From Taibaiella chishuiensis (lineage in GTDB: Bacteria > Bacteroidota > Bacteroidia > Chitinophagales > Chitinophagaceae): a stretch of DNA of 64,000 nucleotides. Position 1 is the stretch's first letter. The number at the start of each line of letters is the position of its first letter. The notes below the pieces were generated by a model that ran no database searches, had not been told where the DNA came from, and saw only the letters and a program-made list of their open reading frames with translations. Below are positions 17,639-26,246 of the stretch, piece by piece. Where the stretch lies: the NCBI RefSeq assembly GCF_003014535.1, contig NZ_PYGD01000009.1:153940-217939 (forward strand), given 5' to 3'. A program made the position numbers and the translations under genes.

Positions 17639-18646
17639 CTATATCTTGTCCATAATGCTGTTCGTCTCTTCGATAAAGCGTTCTATCTTCCGGGTGTTGC
17701 TGAAACTGTGGATCGTAATGGCCACGCTTTTGTTCTTATCTACCGGTTGCAGCTCCATACGCACATCGGTACCGGAGTAGATCAGGTTGGTGGTTTTGCG
17801 CACGATCAGGTAACGGATAAAGTCGCCGAAGAAATATTCTTTCTTATAGATGCCGCCTGCATAAGAGAGGATGATCTTACGTTCGGCCTTATCGAATATC
17901 GTTTTATTGAAACAGGTGACCAGGAAGACCAGGCCCAGCAATACGGGGAAATAAGTAAGGAAGAAGGCATCGGAGGCTTTGGCACTATGCCTGCCGGCGC
18001 CTGTAGCCAGGGCGTATACACCCCAGGAAAGGAAGATCAATCCCATAATAGCAGGAAATATCCTGGAGGCCTTTACGACATAGCGGCTGCCTTCGTTACG
18101 GTAAAAAGTAAAGCCGGTAATGGACTTGTGCATATCGATGGCAGGCTCGGTGCGGCTTGCACCCGCTTTTATTCTTTGTTCGAGTATGGGTATCAGTTCG
18201 CGGCGAAACACCATAGCGGCGGCATGTGCGCTGTGGGCATAACCCGAAGAGATACGGATGCCTCTGCCATGGCGGTTTTCGCGGAGGAATATGCGGTAAT
18301 TCATGCCGGTACTATGACTGCCGTACGATTCTATAGCCGCAATGTCGTCGTAGTTGACGGTTTTATTTTTCAGGAAACCGAAAAGATAACGCTTCATGGT
18401 CCGGTCGCCATCGTCGAATACGATACGGGTATTGCCGCCCAGGAAGAGGATAATGCCGGGTAACAGGAGCAGGATCACGAAGGGAATGGTAAAGCCCGGG
18501 TCTTTGCCATATTGCTGCATCTGGATCAGGAAAAAGGCCGCAAAAGCGCCACAGATCAGGGTTGCCATAATGCCCATCAGCTTGAAGGCGCCATTGGGGT
18601 GCAGGATAACTTCATTATTGTTGATCTCCCATTTTGTATAACGCAT
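17639..18646 (-). CDS. Four-helix membrane protein with duplicated helix-pair plus beta domain
   Basis: A 335-residue protein I do not recognise. It appears to be an internal duplication. Each half has two membrane helices (about 20-40 and 45-63; about 170-190 and 200-218) followed by a roughly 90-residue strand-rich domain resembling bacterial PH-like domains (segments starting NTRIVFDDGDRTMKRYLFGF and KTIFDKAERKIILSYAGG). I chose the ATG at 18646. The longer reading frame starts with a TTG at 18673 that lies inside a good -7 box (18671-18678), so it cannot be translated from that promoter. Confidence 0.7.
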   Translation of the reverse strand: MRYTKWEINNNEVILHPNGAFKLMGIMATLICGAFAAFFLIQMQQYGKDPGFTIPFVILLLLPGIILFLGGNTRIVFDDGDRTMKRYLFGFLKNKTVNYDDIAAIESYGSHSTGMNYRIFLRENRHGRGIRISSGYAHSAHAAAMVFRRELIPILEQRIKAGASRTEPAIDMHKSITGFTFYRNEGSRYVVKASRIFPAIMGLIFLSWGVYALATGAGRHSAKASDAFFLTYFPVLLGLVFLVTCFNKTIFDKAERKIILSYAGGIYKKEYFFGDFIRYLIVRKTTNLIYSGTDVRMELQPVDKNKSVAITIHSFSNTRKIERFIEETNSIMDKI

Positions 18647-18670
18647 AATACAGTGTTTATAAAATGTATT

Positions 18671-18678
18671 CAAATGTA
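18671..18678 (-). promoter_or_regulatory. -7 promoter box deciding the start of the 18646 gene
   Basis: TACATTTG on the minus strand overlaps the TTG of the longest possible frame. The transcript should start near 18664, leaving a leader of about 18 bases to the ATG at 18646. Confidence 0.6.
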
Positions 18679-18759
18679 CAATGCCCCTGAACCGGTAAGG
18701 CCTGCCATTTTTATCTGCGCTGCCCCCTTACATATTTGTTGCGCTTTTGTACATTTCCG

Positions 18760-20691
18760 TCAGCTCGACTTGATAAAAGGAATGGCCAGTTTTACAAGCG
18801 TGCCCTGACCGATGCCGGCATCGGCCTTGTTCAGGATCTCCAGGTTGGCACTGCGGCCGGTACGCCGGCTGAGAATATTAAGCCGCTCGCGGGTTATATG
18901 TGTCGACAGCGATTGCTTGCCGGGATTGCTACCTGCGGTCTTACGGATGCCGTGGCCGTTGTCGTCGATCTCACAAAGGATCATACCGTCTTCCTTCTCG
19001 ATCTTTATCAGCAGTTCGCCCTTGGTACTGAGGTTCTGGATGCCGTACTGGATGGCATTTTCCACGAAGGGTTGGATCAGCATCGGAGGTATCATTACCT
19101 CTTCATCCTCTTCATAACCTTTATAACCGACGATCCGGTATTCGAATACGCCTTCGAAGCGCATCGCCTGCAGGCTCAGGTAGTTTTCCAGGGCTTCTAT
19201 CTCCTGGCGCAGCGGCACAAAGGCTTCCCGCGAATTTTCGAGGCTTACCCGCAGCAGGCGGGCAAACTGGCTCAGGTATTTGATCGAGCGGTCGTTGTCA
19301 TTACTCCGGATAAAACTCTGTAATACCGACAGGGTATTGAAAATAAAATGAGGGTCCATCTGGCTGCGCAGCAGGCGCTGCTCCAGCTCCATGCTTTCGT
19401 TGACGGCGCGTAGCCTGCGTTGCCGGATCAGTAAGAATGCCAGTACTACCGCCAGCACCAGCGATGTGGCAAAGGCAAAGATGAGAATGCGTTGCTGCCG
19501 CAGGATCAGCGACTGGCCTTTGTATTGGTTGGCCAGTTGTTGTGTTTTATGTTTCTGTTCTTTCAGGTCGAGGTTCAGCTGTAGCTGGGCCACTTCCTTC
19601 TGTTGTTTGCTGGATACGCTCCGCAATTCCGCATTAAAGGCTTCTTTGAGGTACTCGGTGGCGCTATCGGCCTTACCCATGGACTTAAAGTTGATGTACA
19701 GGCATTCGTAGGCGGCCCTCAGATTGTCGTCGCTTTCGTTCTCCATAGCTACGCTCAGCCCTTGCTGGGCATAGATGTTGGAGGTGGCAAAGTCTTTTTG
19801 GTCCTTGTAGGTATAGGCCATGTTCATATACTCCTGGAAGGTCAGCATATCCAGCCTTTTCTTTTCCTCGAAGGCTTCTCTTTGCAGCCGGTAGCCTTTC
19901 TCGGCCTGCCCCATACGGATGTATAAAACTGCTTGTGCCGCCTTACTTACGGCCAGCCGCCGCATATCGCCGGCCTGCAGGGCGTAGGCATACGAACTGT
20001 CCTCATAGCGCAGCGCCTGCTTAAAGTCTTCCCGGGTAGAGGCAATACGCGAAAACTGCGACATGAATACCGAAAGCTGCGCATAATTATCCGGCTCGGG
20101 AAAATGAAGCCGGGACTGTTCGATATAATACGCCGAACGGTCGAGATCGCCGAAGCGGAACCAGGCTTCGGCCGCCAGGTTCTCGGCCCACCAGGCATAC
20201 CGGGTAGGGTAACGCTGCGTAAATTCCAGCAGCGAAAACAACATGGCAAAAGTCGTGGAATCTACCTGGCGGTCGAGCTTGAGGCGGAGCAGGCCTGCAG
20301 CCTTGAGCGTAACCAGGTTGCGGTCGCGCGTGGTATCCGGTTTTACCTTGTCGAGTATGGCTTCGAAATCGATTGCCGCAGAGTCGGACTGCTTGTTTTT
20401 ATAGGCATGGTATCCCTTGATGAAACTGATATACCCTTTGATGCGGTAGTTCTTATTGGCCAGGGCCAGGGGCAGTTTATTGTACCCCGCGGTATCCGAC
20501 ATAGACGAAGTGATCATCTTGCTGATAACGGCTTCGTATTGCCGTTCCAGGTTGGACACTGCTGCTGCTTTTGCCTGCTTGCGGGCATTATCGCTATGGC
20601 AGGCCTGTACCGCCAACAGGAGCAGGGGTAAGAGGCGGCAGATAAGGCTCGGTAGGGTTCCGGTACGATTCCTGTTCATTACGCGCGGCAT
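18760..20691 (-). CDS. LytS-type sensor histidine kinase with N-terminal TPR region
   Basis: A 643-residue membrane kinase. The N-terminus has an export signal with a possible lipobox (LLAVQAC, Cys about 31). Then come about 330 residues of TPR-like helical pairs (AAEAWFRFGDLDRSAYYIEQSR and similar), and one membrane helix at about 398-419. The His_kinase domain carries the phospho-acceptor in MDPHFIFNTL near 443. An HATPase domain follows with FVENAIQYGI (N box) and IDDNGHGI (G box). The kinase start codon directly abuts the stop of the upstream response regulator gene (TAAATG), so the pair is translationally coupled. TPR ectodomain kinases of this type are common in Bacteroidota; the ligand is unknown. 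Confidence 0.92.
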   Translation of the reverse strand: MPRVMNRNRTGTLPSLICRLLPLLLLAVQACHSDNARKQAKAAAVSNLERQYEAVISKMITSSMSDTAGYNKLPLALANKNYRIKGYISFIKGYHAYKNKQSDSAAIDFEAILDKVKPDTTRDRNLVTLKAAGLLRLKLDRQVDSTTFAMLFSLLEFTQRYPTRYAWWAENLAAEAWFRFGDLDRSAYYIEQSRLHFPEPDNYAQLSVFMSQFSRIASTREDFKQALRYEDSSYAYALQAGDMRRLAVSKAAQAVLYIRMGQAEKGYRLQREAFEEKKRLDMLTFQEYMNMAYTYKDQKDFATSNIYAQQGLSVAMENESDDNLRAAYECLYINFKSMGKADSATEYLKEAFNAELRSVSSKQQKEVAQLQLNLDLKEQKHKTQQLANQYKGQSLILRQQRILIFAFATSLVLAVVLAFLLIRQRRLRAVNESMELEQRLLRSQMDPHFIFNTLSVLQSFIRSNDNDRSIKYLSQFARLLRVSLENSREAFVPLRQEIEALENYLSLQAMRFEGVFEYRIVGYKGYEEDEEVMIPPMLIQPFVENAIQYGIQNLSTKGELLIKIEKEDGMILCEIDDNGHGIRKTAGSNPGKQSLSTHITRERLNILSRRTGRSANLEILNKADAGIGQGTLVKLAIPFIKSS

Positions 20692-21447
20692 TTAATTCCT
20701 GTTGCCCGTAAGGAAGGTAACCACATGGTCTTTCTTGCGGGTAGATACCGGTATTTCTTCGCCCGTACGCAGCACCAGGTAACCATCCTTATGAAACTTA
20801 TCGATAAAACGGACATTGACCAGGTAGGATTGGTGCGGCCTCAGGAACTGGTCGTCGGGCAGCAGGTCGTTGTATTCCTTGATCGATTTGCTGACCACTA
20901 TTTTTTTCTTGCTGGTCAGGTGGAAGTGAGTATAACCGCCATCATTCTGGCAATACACGATCTCTTCGAAGGGTACCACCTGCAGGTATTGCTGCGAGCG
21001 GAGCACAATGCGGTCCTGCATACCTTTATTGACCTGGTTCAGGTGGTTGCGGGCTACGTTCCAGCCTTCCTTTATGGAGTCGCTCAGCTGCCTGCGCGAG
21101 GCCCTTACTTTATCCAGCGCTTCCTGCAGTTCCAGTTCGTCGATGGGTTTGAGCAGGTAATCCAGGGCGCCGTACTTAATCGCTTTGATCGCAAACTGGT
21201 TATACGCCGTGATAAAGATCACCTGGAAAGGGATCTGTTCCAGGCCCTGCAGCAGGTCGAAACCGGTGCCGTCGCTCAGCTGGATATCGAGCAGCAACAG
21301 GTCGGGGCTGGTGGTATTGAGCAGTACGGCTGCTTCTTTAAGACTTCCGCAGGCGCCGACCACGACCATGTCGTCGTGTTTTTGCAGCAGCATTTCCATG
21401 TCTTTACGGATGACCGGTTCATCATCAATCAGGAGTACACGTAGCAT
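20692..21447 (-). CDS. LytTR-family response regulator
   Basis: A 251-residue regulator. The receiver domain (1-120) has the acidic pair Asp8-Asp9, the phospho-acceptor Asp54 in LLLLDIQLSDG and the conserved Lys in LLKPID near 104. The LytTR DNA-binding domain (about 145-250) has the RPHQSYLVNVRFI and EEIPVSTRKK motifs typical of the family. The start is set at MLRVLLIDDEP (21447); the frame extends 21 codons further upstream but that part has no receiver homology. It is the first gene of the pair and probably controls nearby membrane or envelope genes, though targets are not visible. Confidence 0.92.
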   Translation of the reverse strand: MLRVLLIDDEPVIRKDMEMLLQKHDDMVVVGACGSLKEAAVLLNTTSPDLLLLDIQLSDGTGFDLLQGLEQIPFQVIFITAYNQFAIKAIKYGALDYLLKPIDELELQEALDKVRASRRQLSDSIKEGWNVARNHLNQVNKGMQDRIVLRSQQYLQVVPFEEIVYCQNDGGYTHFHLTSKKKIVVSKSIKEYNDLLPDDQFLRPHQSYLVNVRFIDKFHKDGYLVLRTGEEIPVSTRKKDHVVTFLTGNRN

Positions 21448-21599
21448 AGATGGTGGTTTTCGTATACAAATATAATGGCAAAAAATAACTGTAAAACGGA
21501 GGCCCCGCAAGGCATTTACGGATACCGGTTATATCAATACGGATTTGTACCCGGCCGATACGGATTTATATCCCGGGCCTGATCTTTTTTTTGAGCGGT

Positions 21600-21607
21600 T
21601 ACCTTTG
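21600..21607 (+). promoter_or_regulatory. -7 promoter box of the 21664 gene
   Basis: TACCTTTG, 56 bases before the ATG at 21664. Confidence 0.5.
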
Positions 21608-21663
21608 CAGCATAATCCCGAAAGGTAGTTCCGGTAAGGGTTGCCCTCGGTATAAATTACGTT

Positions 21664-22035
21664 ATGAGTTATGATCTTAATTTCTGGAAATACAGCCCGG
21701 GTGTTTATAAAGAGCACCGCAGACTGTACGAAAGATTATCGGAAGGCTTTACGGTAGATGGCCTGGAGGCCTTGCCGGTCCCGGAGATCAGGACGCGTAT
21801 TGCCGGTGCGTTCTGCGATTGGGAGCGGATTGGAGAGGATGACTGGGAGCGGAATGGTTACGGCGCTTTCCGGCTTTTTACCACCCACCAGTTTGTCCGT
21901 GTTAATTGTTACGGCATGAAGGGAACCGAGATGAATAAGTTTGTCGATATCCTCTATGAATATGAATGCCCCTTGTACGATCCTCAGGTAGCGAGGCGCT
22001 TTGATGGCCTGGAAAAGGCCGGAGAAGGAATCTGA
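21664..22035 (+). CDS. Small acidic protein of unknown function
   Basis: A 123-residue soluble protein with no signal peptide. It begins MSYDLNFWKYSPGVY and ends with a NKFVDILYEYECPLYDPQ segment followed by RRFDGLEK. The high content of Trp, Tyr, Asp and Glu and the compact size recall immunity or SMI1-like single-domain proteins, but I see no toxin gene next to it and cannot assign a function. It has its own promoter box and shares a terminator with apaG. Confidence 0.6.
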   Translation: MSYDLNFWKYSPGVYKEHRRLYERLSEGFTVDGLEALPVPEIRTRIAGAFCDWERIGEDDWERNGYGAFRLFTTHQFVRVNCYGMKGTEMNKFVDILYEYECPLYDPQVARRFDGLEKAGEGI

Positions 22036-22077
22036 AAGAGCAGCAACTACCACACCATTAAACAAAAACAAAACAAA

Positions 22078-22103
22078 ATAAGCCGGGCACAAGCCCGGCT
22101 TAT
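22078..22103. terminator. Bidirectional terminator between the 21664 gene and apaG
   Basis: An eleven-pair stem ATAAGCCGGGC / GCCCGGCTTAT with an ACAA loop between convergent genes. The A-rich flank on the left gives a T tail for the minus-strand gene. Confidence 0.8.
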
Positions 22104-22122
22104 TCGTTTCCTGCATTTTGCT

Positions 22123-22509
22123 TTAGTTCATTTTGAACGGGGCAATAAGCTCGAACTCCGGTATGGTAACGGAAAATATTTTCTTGTTGTACAGGTTCTC
22201 CATGCTGTAGCTGCCGTACATCTTGCCCATATCGCTGCGCAGGTTGGCCGTAGATACATATTGATAAGCCTCGCCCGGATCGAGTATGGGCTGTGCGCCT
22301 ACCACGCCTTCACCTTCTACCTGGCGGTGATTGCTGTTGGAGTCGATAATGTGCCAGTGCCTTCTCAGCAGCTTGATGGGCATAGAAGAAAAGTTCTCTA
22401 TGGTAATCCTGTAGGCAAATAAATAATCGGCGTTTTGAGGGTTGCTTTGTTCCGGCTGATAGAACGTTTCCACTGTTATGCTTACTCCCTCTGTTACTTG
22501 TTGAATCAT
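22123..22509 (-). CDS. apaG: ApaG domain protein
   Basis: A 128-residue single-domain ApaG protein with an immunoglobulin-like beta fold. The conserved features are the ITIENFSSMPIKLLRRHW segment, HRQVEGEGVVGAQPILDPGE and YQYVSTANL, then GSYSME. ApaG is found with cobalt/magnesium resistance and Ap4A hydrolase genes in proteobacteria, but its biochemical role remains unsettled. Here no such neighbour is present. The length matches the family. Confidence 0.92.
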   Translation of the reverse strand: MIQQVTEGVSITVETFYQPEQSNPQNADYLFAYRITIENFSSMPIKLLRRHWHIIDSNSNHRQVEGEGVVGAQPILDPGEAYQYVSTANLRSDMGKMYGSYSMENLYNKKIFSVTIPEFELIAPFKMN

Positions 22510-22587
22510 GGCTATCCTTCTTTATAAGCGGTCAGCAAAATGAATTATTGTAAAAATATCAAAATTTAGTTCACATCACTATAGATT

Positions 22588-23043
22588 TTATTCACCCTCC
22601 GTGAATTTAGTTTGCAGTACTTCAAGTATAAGACCCGTCTCGTATCCCTTTTGTACTAGATAACGGATGGTTTTCTGATTTCGTATCCGTTCGCTTCTTT
22701 CCTGCCGCAGTTCGTGCAGCTTTTGAGCGGCCAGGCCTGCCAGGGTTTCGTAGTAATCGGCCTCGTCGATTTCGGTCAATCCCTTACGGATGCAATATTC
22801 CGATACCTGTTTCAGCTTCAGCTGCTGTACGATCTTCCTGCGGCCCCACTTCAGTATCCTGAATTTTCCTCCTGTATAGGACCGTGCAAAGCGCTCTTCG
22901 TTTAAAAAGCCTTCCGAGATCAGCGTGCTGATGGCCTCTTCCAGCGCTTCGCCGCGGAACGACAGCTCGAGCAATTTGCTGCGCACTTCGCTGTGACAAC
23001 GCTCCTGGTAGGCGCAAAAGTGTTTAATCGCTTGCAGATTCAT
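22588..23043 (-). CDS. recX: Regulatory protein RecX
   Basis: A 151-residue RecX, which modulates RecA filaments during homologous recombination. It shows three-helix repeats typical of the family: LSFRGEALEEAISTLISEGF with ERFARSYTGGKFR, then GRRKIVQQLKLKQVSEYCIRKGL, then the C-terminal repeat ending QTKFTEGE. I start it at the ATG at 23043; the frame extends four codons upstream to a GTG. recA is not in the window. The gene follows the DUF4293 gene after a terminator, so it is probably separately transcribed. Confidence 0.9.
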   Translation of the reverse strand: MNLQAIKHFCAYQERCHSEVRSKLLELSFRGEALEEAISTLISEGFLNEERFARSYTGGKFRILKWGRRKIVQQLKLKQVSEYCIRKGLTEIDEADYYETLAGLAAQKLHELRQERSERIRNQKTIRYLVQKGYETGLILEVLQTKFTEGE

Positions 23044-23068
23044 ATACGTAAGCACTTGTTTTTACGGA

Positions 23069-23111
23069 TGAAAAAAGCCTGTTAACGCCGTAAGGCAATC
23101 AGCAGGCTTTA
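23069..23111 (-). terminator. Terminator of the DUF4293 gene
   Basis: AAAGCCTG / CAGGCTTT with an internal GCC / GGC pair. The A run to the left supplies the minus-strand T tail. Confidence 0.7.
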
Positions 23112-23142
23112 TCCGGGTATTTTAAAAAGTAATATTTATAGC

Positions 23143-23571
23143 TTAATCCCTCAGGCGGTCCAGCGACTTCACCAGCTTCTCATCTTTCCGGATGCCGGAC
23201 TTGGCCATAAACAGCAGGATAAGGGTAACCAGGGGCAGGAACATGCCGATCCAGAAGTAGCCCTGCAGCGTGCTGTTGGCCGGGTCGTTGCGGAAATTGG
23301 TCACCTTGAAAAACAGCCAGGCCTGCAGGCCTATCGTCACCAGGATATTGAGCCAGGTAAGCCCCACCTGGTTTTTCCGGTTCTTGAAACGGAAAATGGT
23401 CACAAGGCTCAGCACGATGCTGATGCCGGCCAGGATAATGCCTACAAAATCGTTACCGATCGTCATCGGCAGCTGCGTAGCCGTATCGAATTTGTAGACC
23501 GGGAAATAGAATATACAGGCCATTACCAGGGCTGCAAGAAAAAGCCATACGGTTTGAATGCGTTGTATCAT
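23143..23571 (-). CDS. DUF4293 membrane protein
   Basis: A 142-residue protein of the Bacteroidota family DUF4293. It starts MIQRIQTVWLFLAALVMA and has four membrane helices (about 8-26, 45-63, 74-92, 104-122). A basic segment with FRFKNRKNQVGLTWLN lies between helices two and three. The function of the family is unknown. It lies just downstream of serS on the same strand (46 bases apart), so it may be cotranscribed with it. Confidence 0.88.
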   Translation of the reverse strand: MIQRIQTVWLFLAALVMACIFYFPVYKFDTATQLPMTIGNDFVGIILAGISIVLSLVTIFRFKNRKNQVGLTWLNILVTIGLQAWLFFKVTNFRNDPANSTLQGYFWIGMFLPLVTLILLFMAKSGIRKDEKLVKSLDRLRD

Positions 23572-23617
23572 GCTGTTGAGATTTGTTTGATTAAGGTTGA
23601 ATAAAGAAAGGCAAACC

Positions 23618-24889
23618 TTAGCCGATGCTCAGGCCGCCCACATATTTTTCCAGTACGGCCGGTATCCGGATGCCGCCTTCGTATTGGTTATTCTCCAGCA
23701 GGCAGGCCATAATACGGGGCAGGGCCAGGGAGCTTCCGTTCAGGGAGTGCAGCAGTTGCGTCTTACCCTGCTCGTCTTTGAAGCGGATCTTCATACGGTT
23801 GGTCTGGAAGGTCTCGAAATTGGATACGGAGCTCACTTCGAGCCAGCGTTGCTGGGCCGTGCTGTATACCTCGAAGTCGTAGGTAAGCGCCGCAGTAAAA
23901 CTCATATCGCCGCCGCAAAGCCGGAGGATACGGTAGGGCAGTTCCAGGCTCTGCAACAGTTTTTCCACGTGCAGTACCATCTCCTCCAGTACTTCGTAAG
24001 AGCGTGTGGGGTGGCAGATCTGTACCAGCTCTACCTTGTCGAACTGGTGCAGGCGGTTGAGGCCGCGTACATCCTTGCCATAAGAACCGGCCTCACGGCG
24101 GAAGCAGGGCGTATAGGCCGTCATCCGTACGGGCAGTTGTTCCTCTTTCACGATCTCGTCGCGGTACAGGTTGGTCAGCGGTACTTCTGAAGTCGGGATC
24201 AGGAAGAAATTGTCGTCCTTGGCATGGTACATCTGGCCCTCTTTATCGGGCAGCTGACCGGTGCCATAAGCGCTTTCTTCATTCACCATATGCGGTACCT
24301 GGTATTCGGTATAACCCGCGCCGGTATTGTAATCCAGGAAATACTGGATCAGGCCGCGCTGCAGGCGGGCGCCTTTATTGGTATATACCGGGAAACCGCT
24401 GCCGGTAATCTTGTTGCCCAGTTCAAAATCGATCAGTTTGTATTTGGTGGTCAGGTCCCAGTGGGGTACCGCACCTTCGTGCAGCTGGGGTATGGCACCG
24501 CCGCTGCGTACTACTTCATTCTCCTCCGGTGTTTTGCCTTCGGGTACGGATGCATGGGGCAGGTTGGGCAGGCTGATCACGAGGTCGTGCAGCTTTTGCT
24601 CGGCCGCAGCCAGGTTCAGGCCCAGTTCTTTGGCCTGCTCGCGGTGCTGGGTTACTTCCTGTTTTTTGGCTTCTGCCGCTGCTTTATCGCCCGATGCGAT
24701 CAGTTGGCCTATACTTTTGGATGCTGCGTTCATAGCAGCAGCCAGGGTCTCGCTTTGTTGCTGGATGTTTCGTTTTTCTTCGTCGAGGGCAATGATCTCG
24801 TCTACGACATGGAGATCTTTAAAGTGTTTTTTTTGCAGCCCTGCTATAATCTGTTCTTTATCTGTTCTGAATAAATTTATTTGTAACAT
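23618..24889 (-). CDS. serS: Seryl-tRNA synthetase
   Basis: Charges tRNA-Ser with serine. At 423 residues it has the usual class II layout: an N-terminal tRNA-binding coiled coil (about 25-110, rich in Lys, Glu and Ala), then the catalytic core. Motif 2 is visible as FRREAGSYGKDVRGLNRLHQF near 260-280, and the motif 3 region lies in the SSLALPRIMACLLEN segment near 386-400. A -7 box lies 41 bases upstream at 24931-24938. Confidence 0.97.
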   Translation of the reverse strand: MLQINLFRTDKEQIIAGLQKKHFKDLHVVDEIIALDEEKRNIQQQSETLAAAMNAASKSIGQLIASGDKAAAEAKKQEVTQHREQAKELGLNLAAAEQKLHDLVISLPNLPHASVPEGKTPEENEVVRSGGAIPQLHEGAVPHWDLTTKYKLIDFELGNKITGSGFPVYTNKGARLQRGLIQYFLDYNTGAGYTEYQVPHMVNEESAYGTGQLPDKEGQMYHAKDDNFFLIPTSEVPLTNLYRDEIVKEEQLPVRMTAYTPCFRREAGSYGKDVRGLNRLHQFDKVELVQICHPTRSYEVLEEMVLHVEKLLQSLELPYRILRLCGGDMSFTAALTYDFEVYSTAQQRWLEVSSVSNFETFQTNRMKIRFKDEQGKTQLLHSLNGSSLALPRIMACLLENNQYEGGIRIPAVLEKYVGGLSIG

Positions 24890-24930
24890 CAGGAATATAT
24901 TATTGTATAGGTCTTTTTTTAAGCTTGTTG

Positions 24931-24938
24931 CAAAAATA
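24931..24938 (-). promoter_or_regulatory. -7 promoter box of serS
   Basis: TATTTTTG on the minus strand, 41 bases upstream of the serS start. Confidence 0.5.
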
Positions 24939-24998
24939 GCAAATCCTTTCTATCTCTCGGGGGCTAATAATTTTGCCGGGAAGCGGCCGGCACAACGG

Positions 24999-26102
24999 TT
25001 ACCGCACATCGATCGCATCGCGCAGGGCATTACCCACGATATTGAATGCCAGCACCAGGATCATGATTACCAGGCCCGGGATAAGGGCGGGTAGCGGGTT
25101 GCCGGCAATCAGGAAGTTATAATGCTCCTTGATCATCAGTCCCCAGGAGGGGGTGGGTGGTTGTACACCGATGCCGAGAAAGCTCAGGCCGGCTTCGATC
25201 AGGATGGCTGTTGCAAAATTGGCCGCGGCGATCACCATTACAGGGCCCGCTATATTGGGTACGATATGGCGGAAAATGATACGGCTGTCGCGGTATCCCA
25301 GGGCTTTGGCCGCGGTGATATAGTCCATCTCCTTCAGTTGCATTACCTGCCCGCGGATGAGGCGCGCGGCGCTTACCCAGGAGGTAAGGCCTATGGCGAT
25401 AAAGATCTCCCAGAAGCCTTTGCCGATGGTCAATGTAATGGCAAATACCAGCAGTAAGGTGGGTATCGACCAAAGGATATTGATCAGCCACATAACGGCG
25501 CCATCTACCCAGCCGCCGTACCAGCCGGCCAGTGCGCCCAGCAGGATGCCGATACTCAGCGACAATACCACGGATACGATACCCACTGCGATACTTACCC
25601 GCGCACCGATCAGCAGGCGCGAAAGGATGTCGCGGCCATAACGGTCGGTGCCCAGCAGGAAGCGGCGCTCCAGCGTGCGCTCTTTGGCCAGCCATTGTGC
25701 CGCACCGGTAGTACCGGGGGGCATCTTCATCTCGGCAAGCGGCAGCCGCAGGGTGTCTTCCAGGTTGTAGTCGATATAATGCCGGGCGTAAATGGTATCG
25801 CCCCGCAACGTATACCCGTTTACCGGCAGCATCTGGTAAGCGCCGGGTTGCCCGGCCCATAAGGCATAAAATGCATTGCGGCGGTCGGGTGGCCGTTGTT
25901 TGGGTATCAGCAGGAACAGTTGTTTGTGCCCCATAGGCCTTGCGCTCAGCTCCAGGGTCATGGTATTGGCCGCAGGAGTACTGTCGGGCGACAGCGGATA
26001 GGCAAATACGGCCACCAGTGCGGTACATACGATCAGTACCAGCGCAATCAGCGCCGGCTTATTGCTTTTGAAGCGCCGGTATATGGAGGCCTGTCCGTTC
26101 AA
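24999..26102 (-). CDS. OppC/DppC-type ABC transporter permease
   Basis: An inner-membrane permease of the peptide/nickel importer class. After the first helix (KPALIALVLIVCTALVAVFA) comes a periplasmic insert of about 120 residues, then LLGTDRYGRDILSRLLIGAR and five more helices. The cytoplasmic EAA-like loop is present (AAKALGYRDSRIIFRHIVPN). The open frame extends to an ATG at 26183, but that ATG touches the T tail of the HtrA terminator and would add a Cys-rich stretch unlike the family. I therefore favour the TTG at 26102 (LNGQASIYRRF). The large insert after helix one is unusual. No partner permease or ATPase is in the window. Confidence 0.8.
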   Translation of the reverse strand: MNGQASIYRRFKSNKPALIALVLIVCTALVAVFAYPLSPDSTPAANTMTLELSARPMGHKQLFLLIPKQRPPDRRNAFYALWAGQPGAYQMLPVNGYTLRGDTIYARHYIDYNLEDTLRLPLAEMKMPPGTTGAAQWLAKERTLERRFLLGTDRYGRDILSRLLIGARVSIAVGIVSVVLSLSIGILLGALAGWYGGWVDGAVMWLINILWSIPTLLLVFAITLTIGKGFWEIFIAIGLTSWVSAARLIRGQVMQLKEMDYITAAKALGYRDSRIIFRHIVPNIAGPVMVIAAANFATAILIEAGLSFLGIGVQPPTPSWGLMIKEHYNFLIAGNPLPALIPGLVIMILVLAFNIVGNALRDAIDVR

Positions 26103-26184
26103 GTAAGAGTGTATCAGGCTGCAAAATAAGGATTGCCCTTTACAAATCGCTGTTCCGCTACAACAGCGGCATGTTATGGGCATA

Positions 26185-26215
26185 AAAAAACCTGCAACGT
26201 TGCCGCTACAGGTCT
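26185..26215 (-). terminator. Terminator of the HtrA gene
   Basis: ACCTG / CAGGT outer stem with an inner CAACGTTG-containing arm, followed on the minus strand by seven T residues. The first ATG of the downstream permease frame comes directly after it. Confidence 0.65.
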
Positions 26216-26246
26216 TCCTTTTTTACAGACACAAAACAATTTTTGA

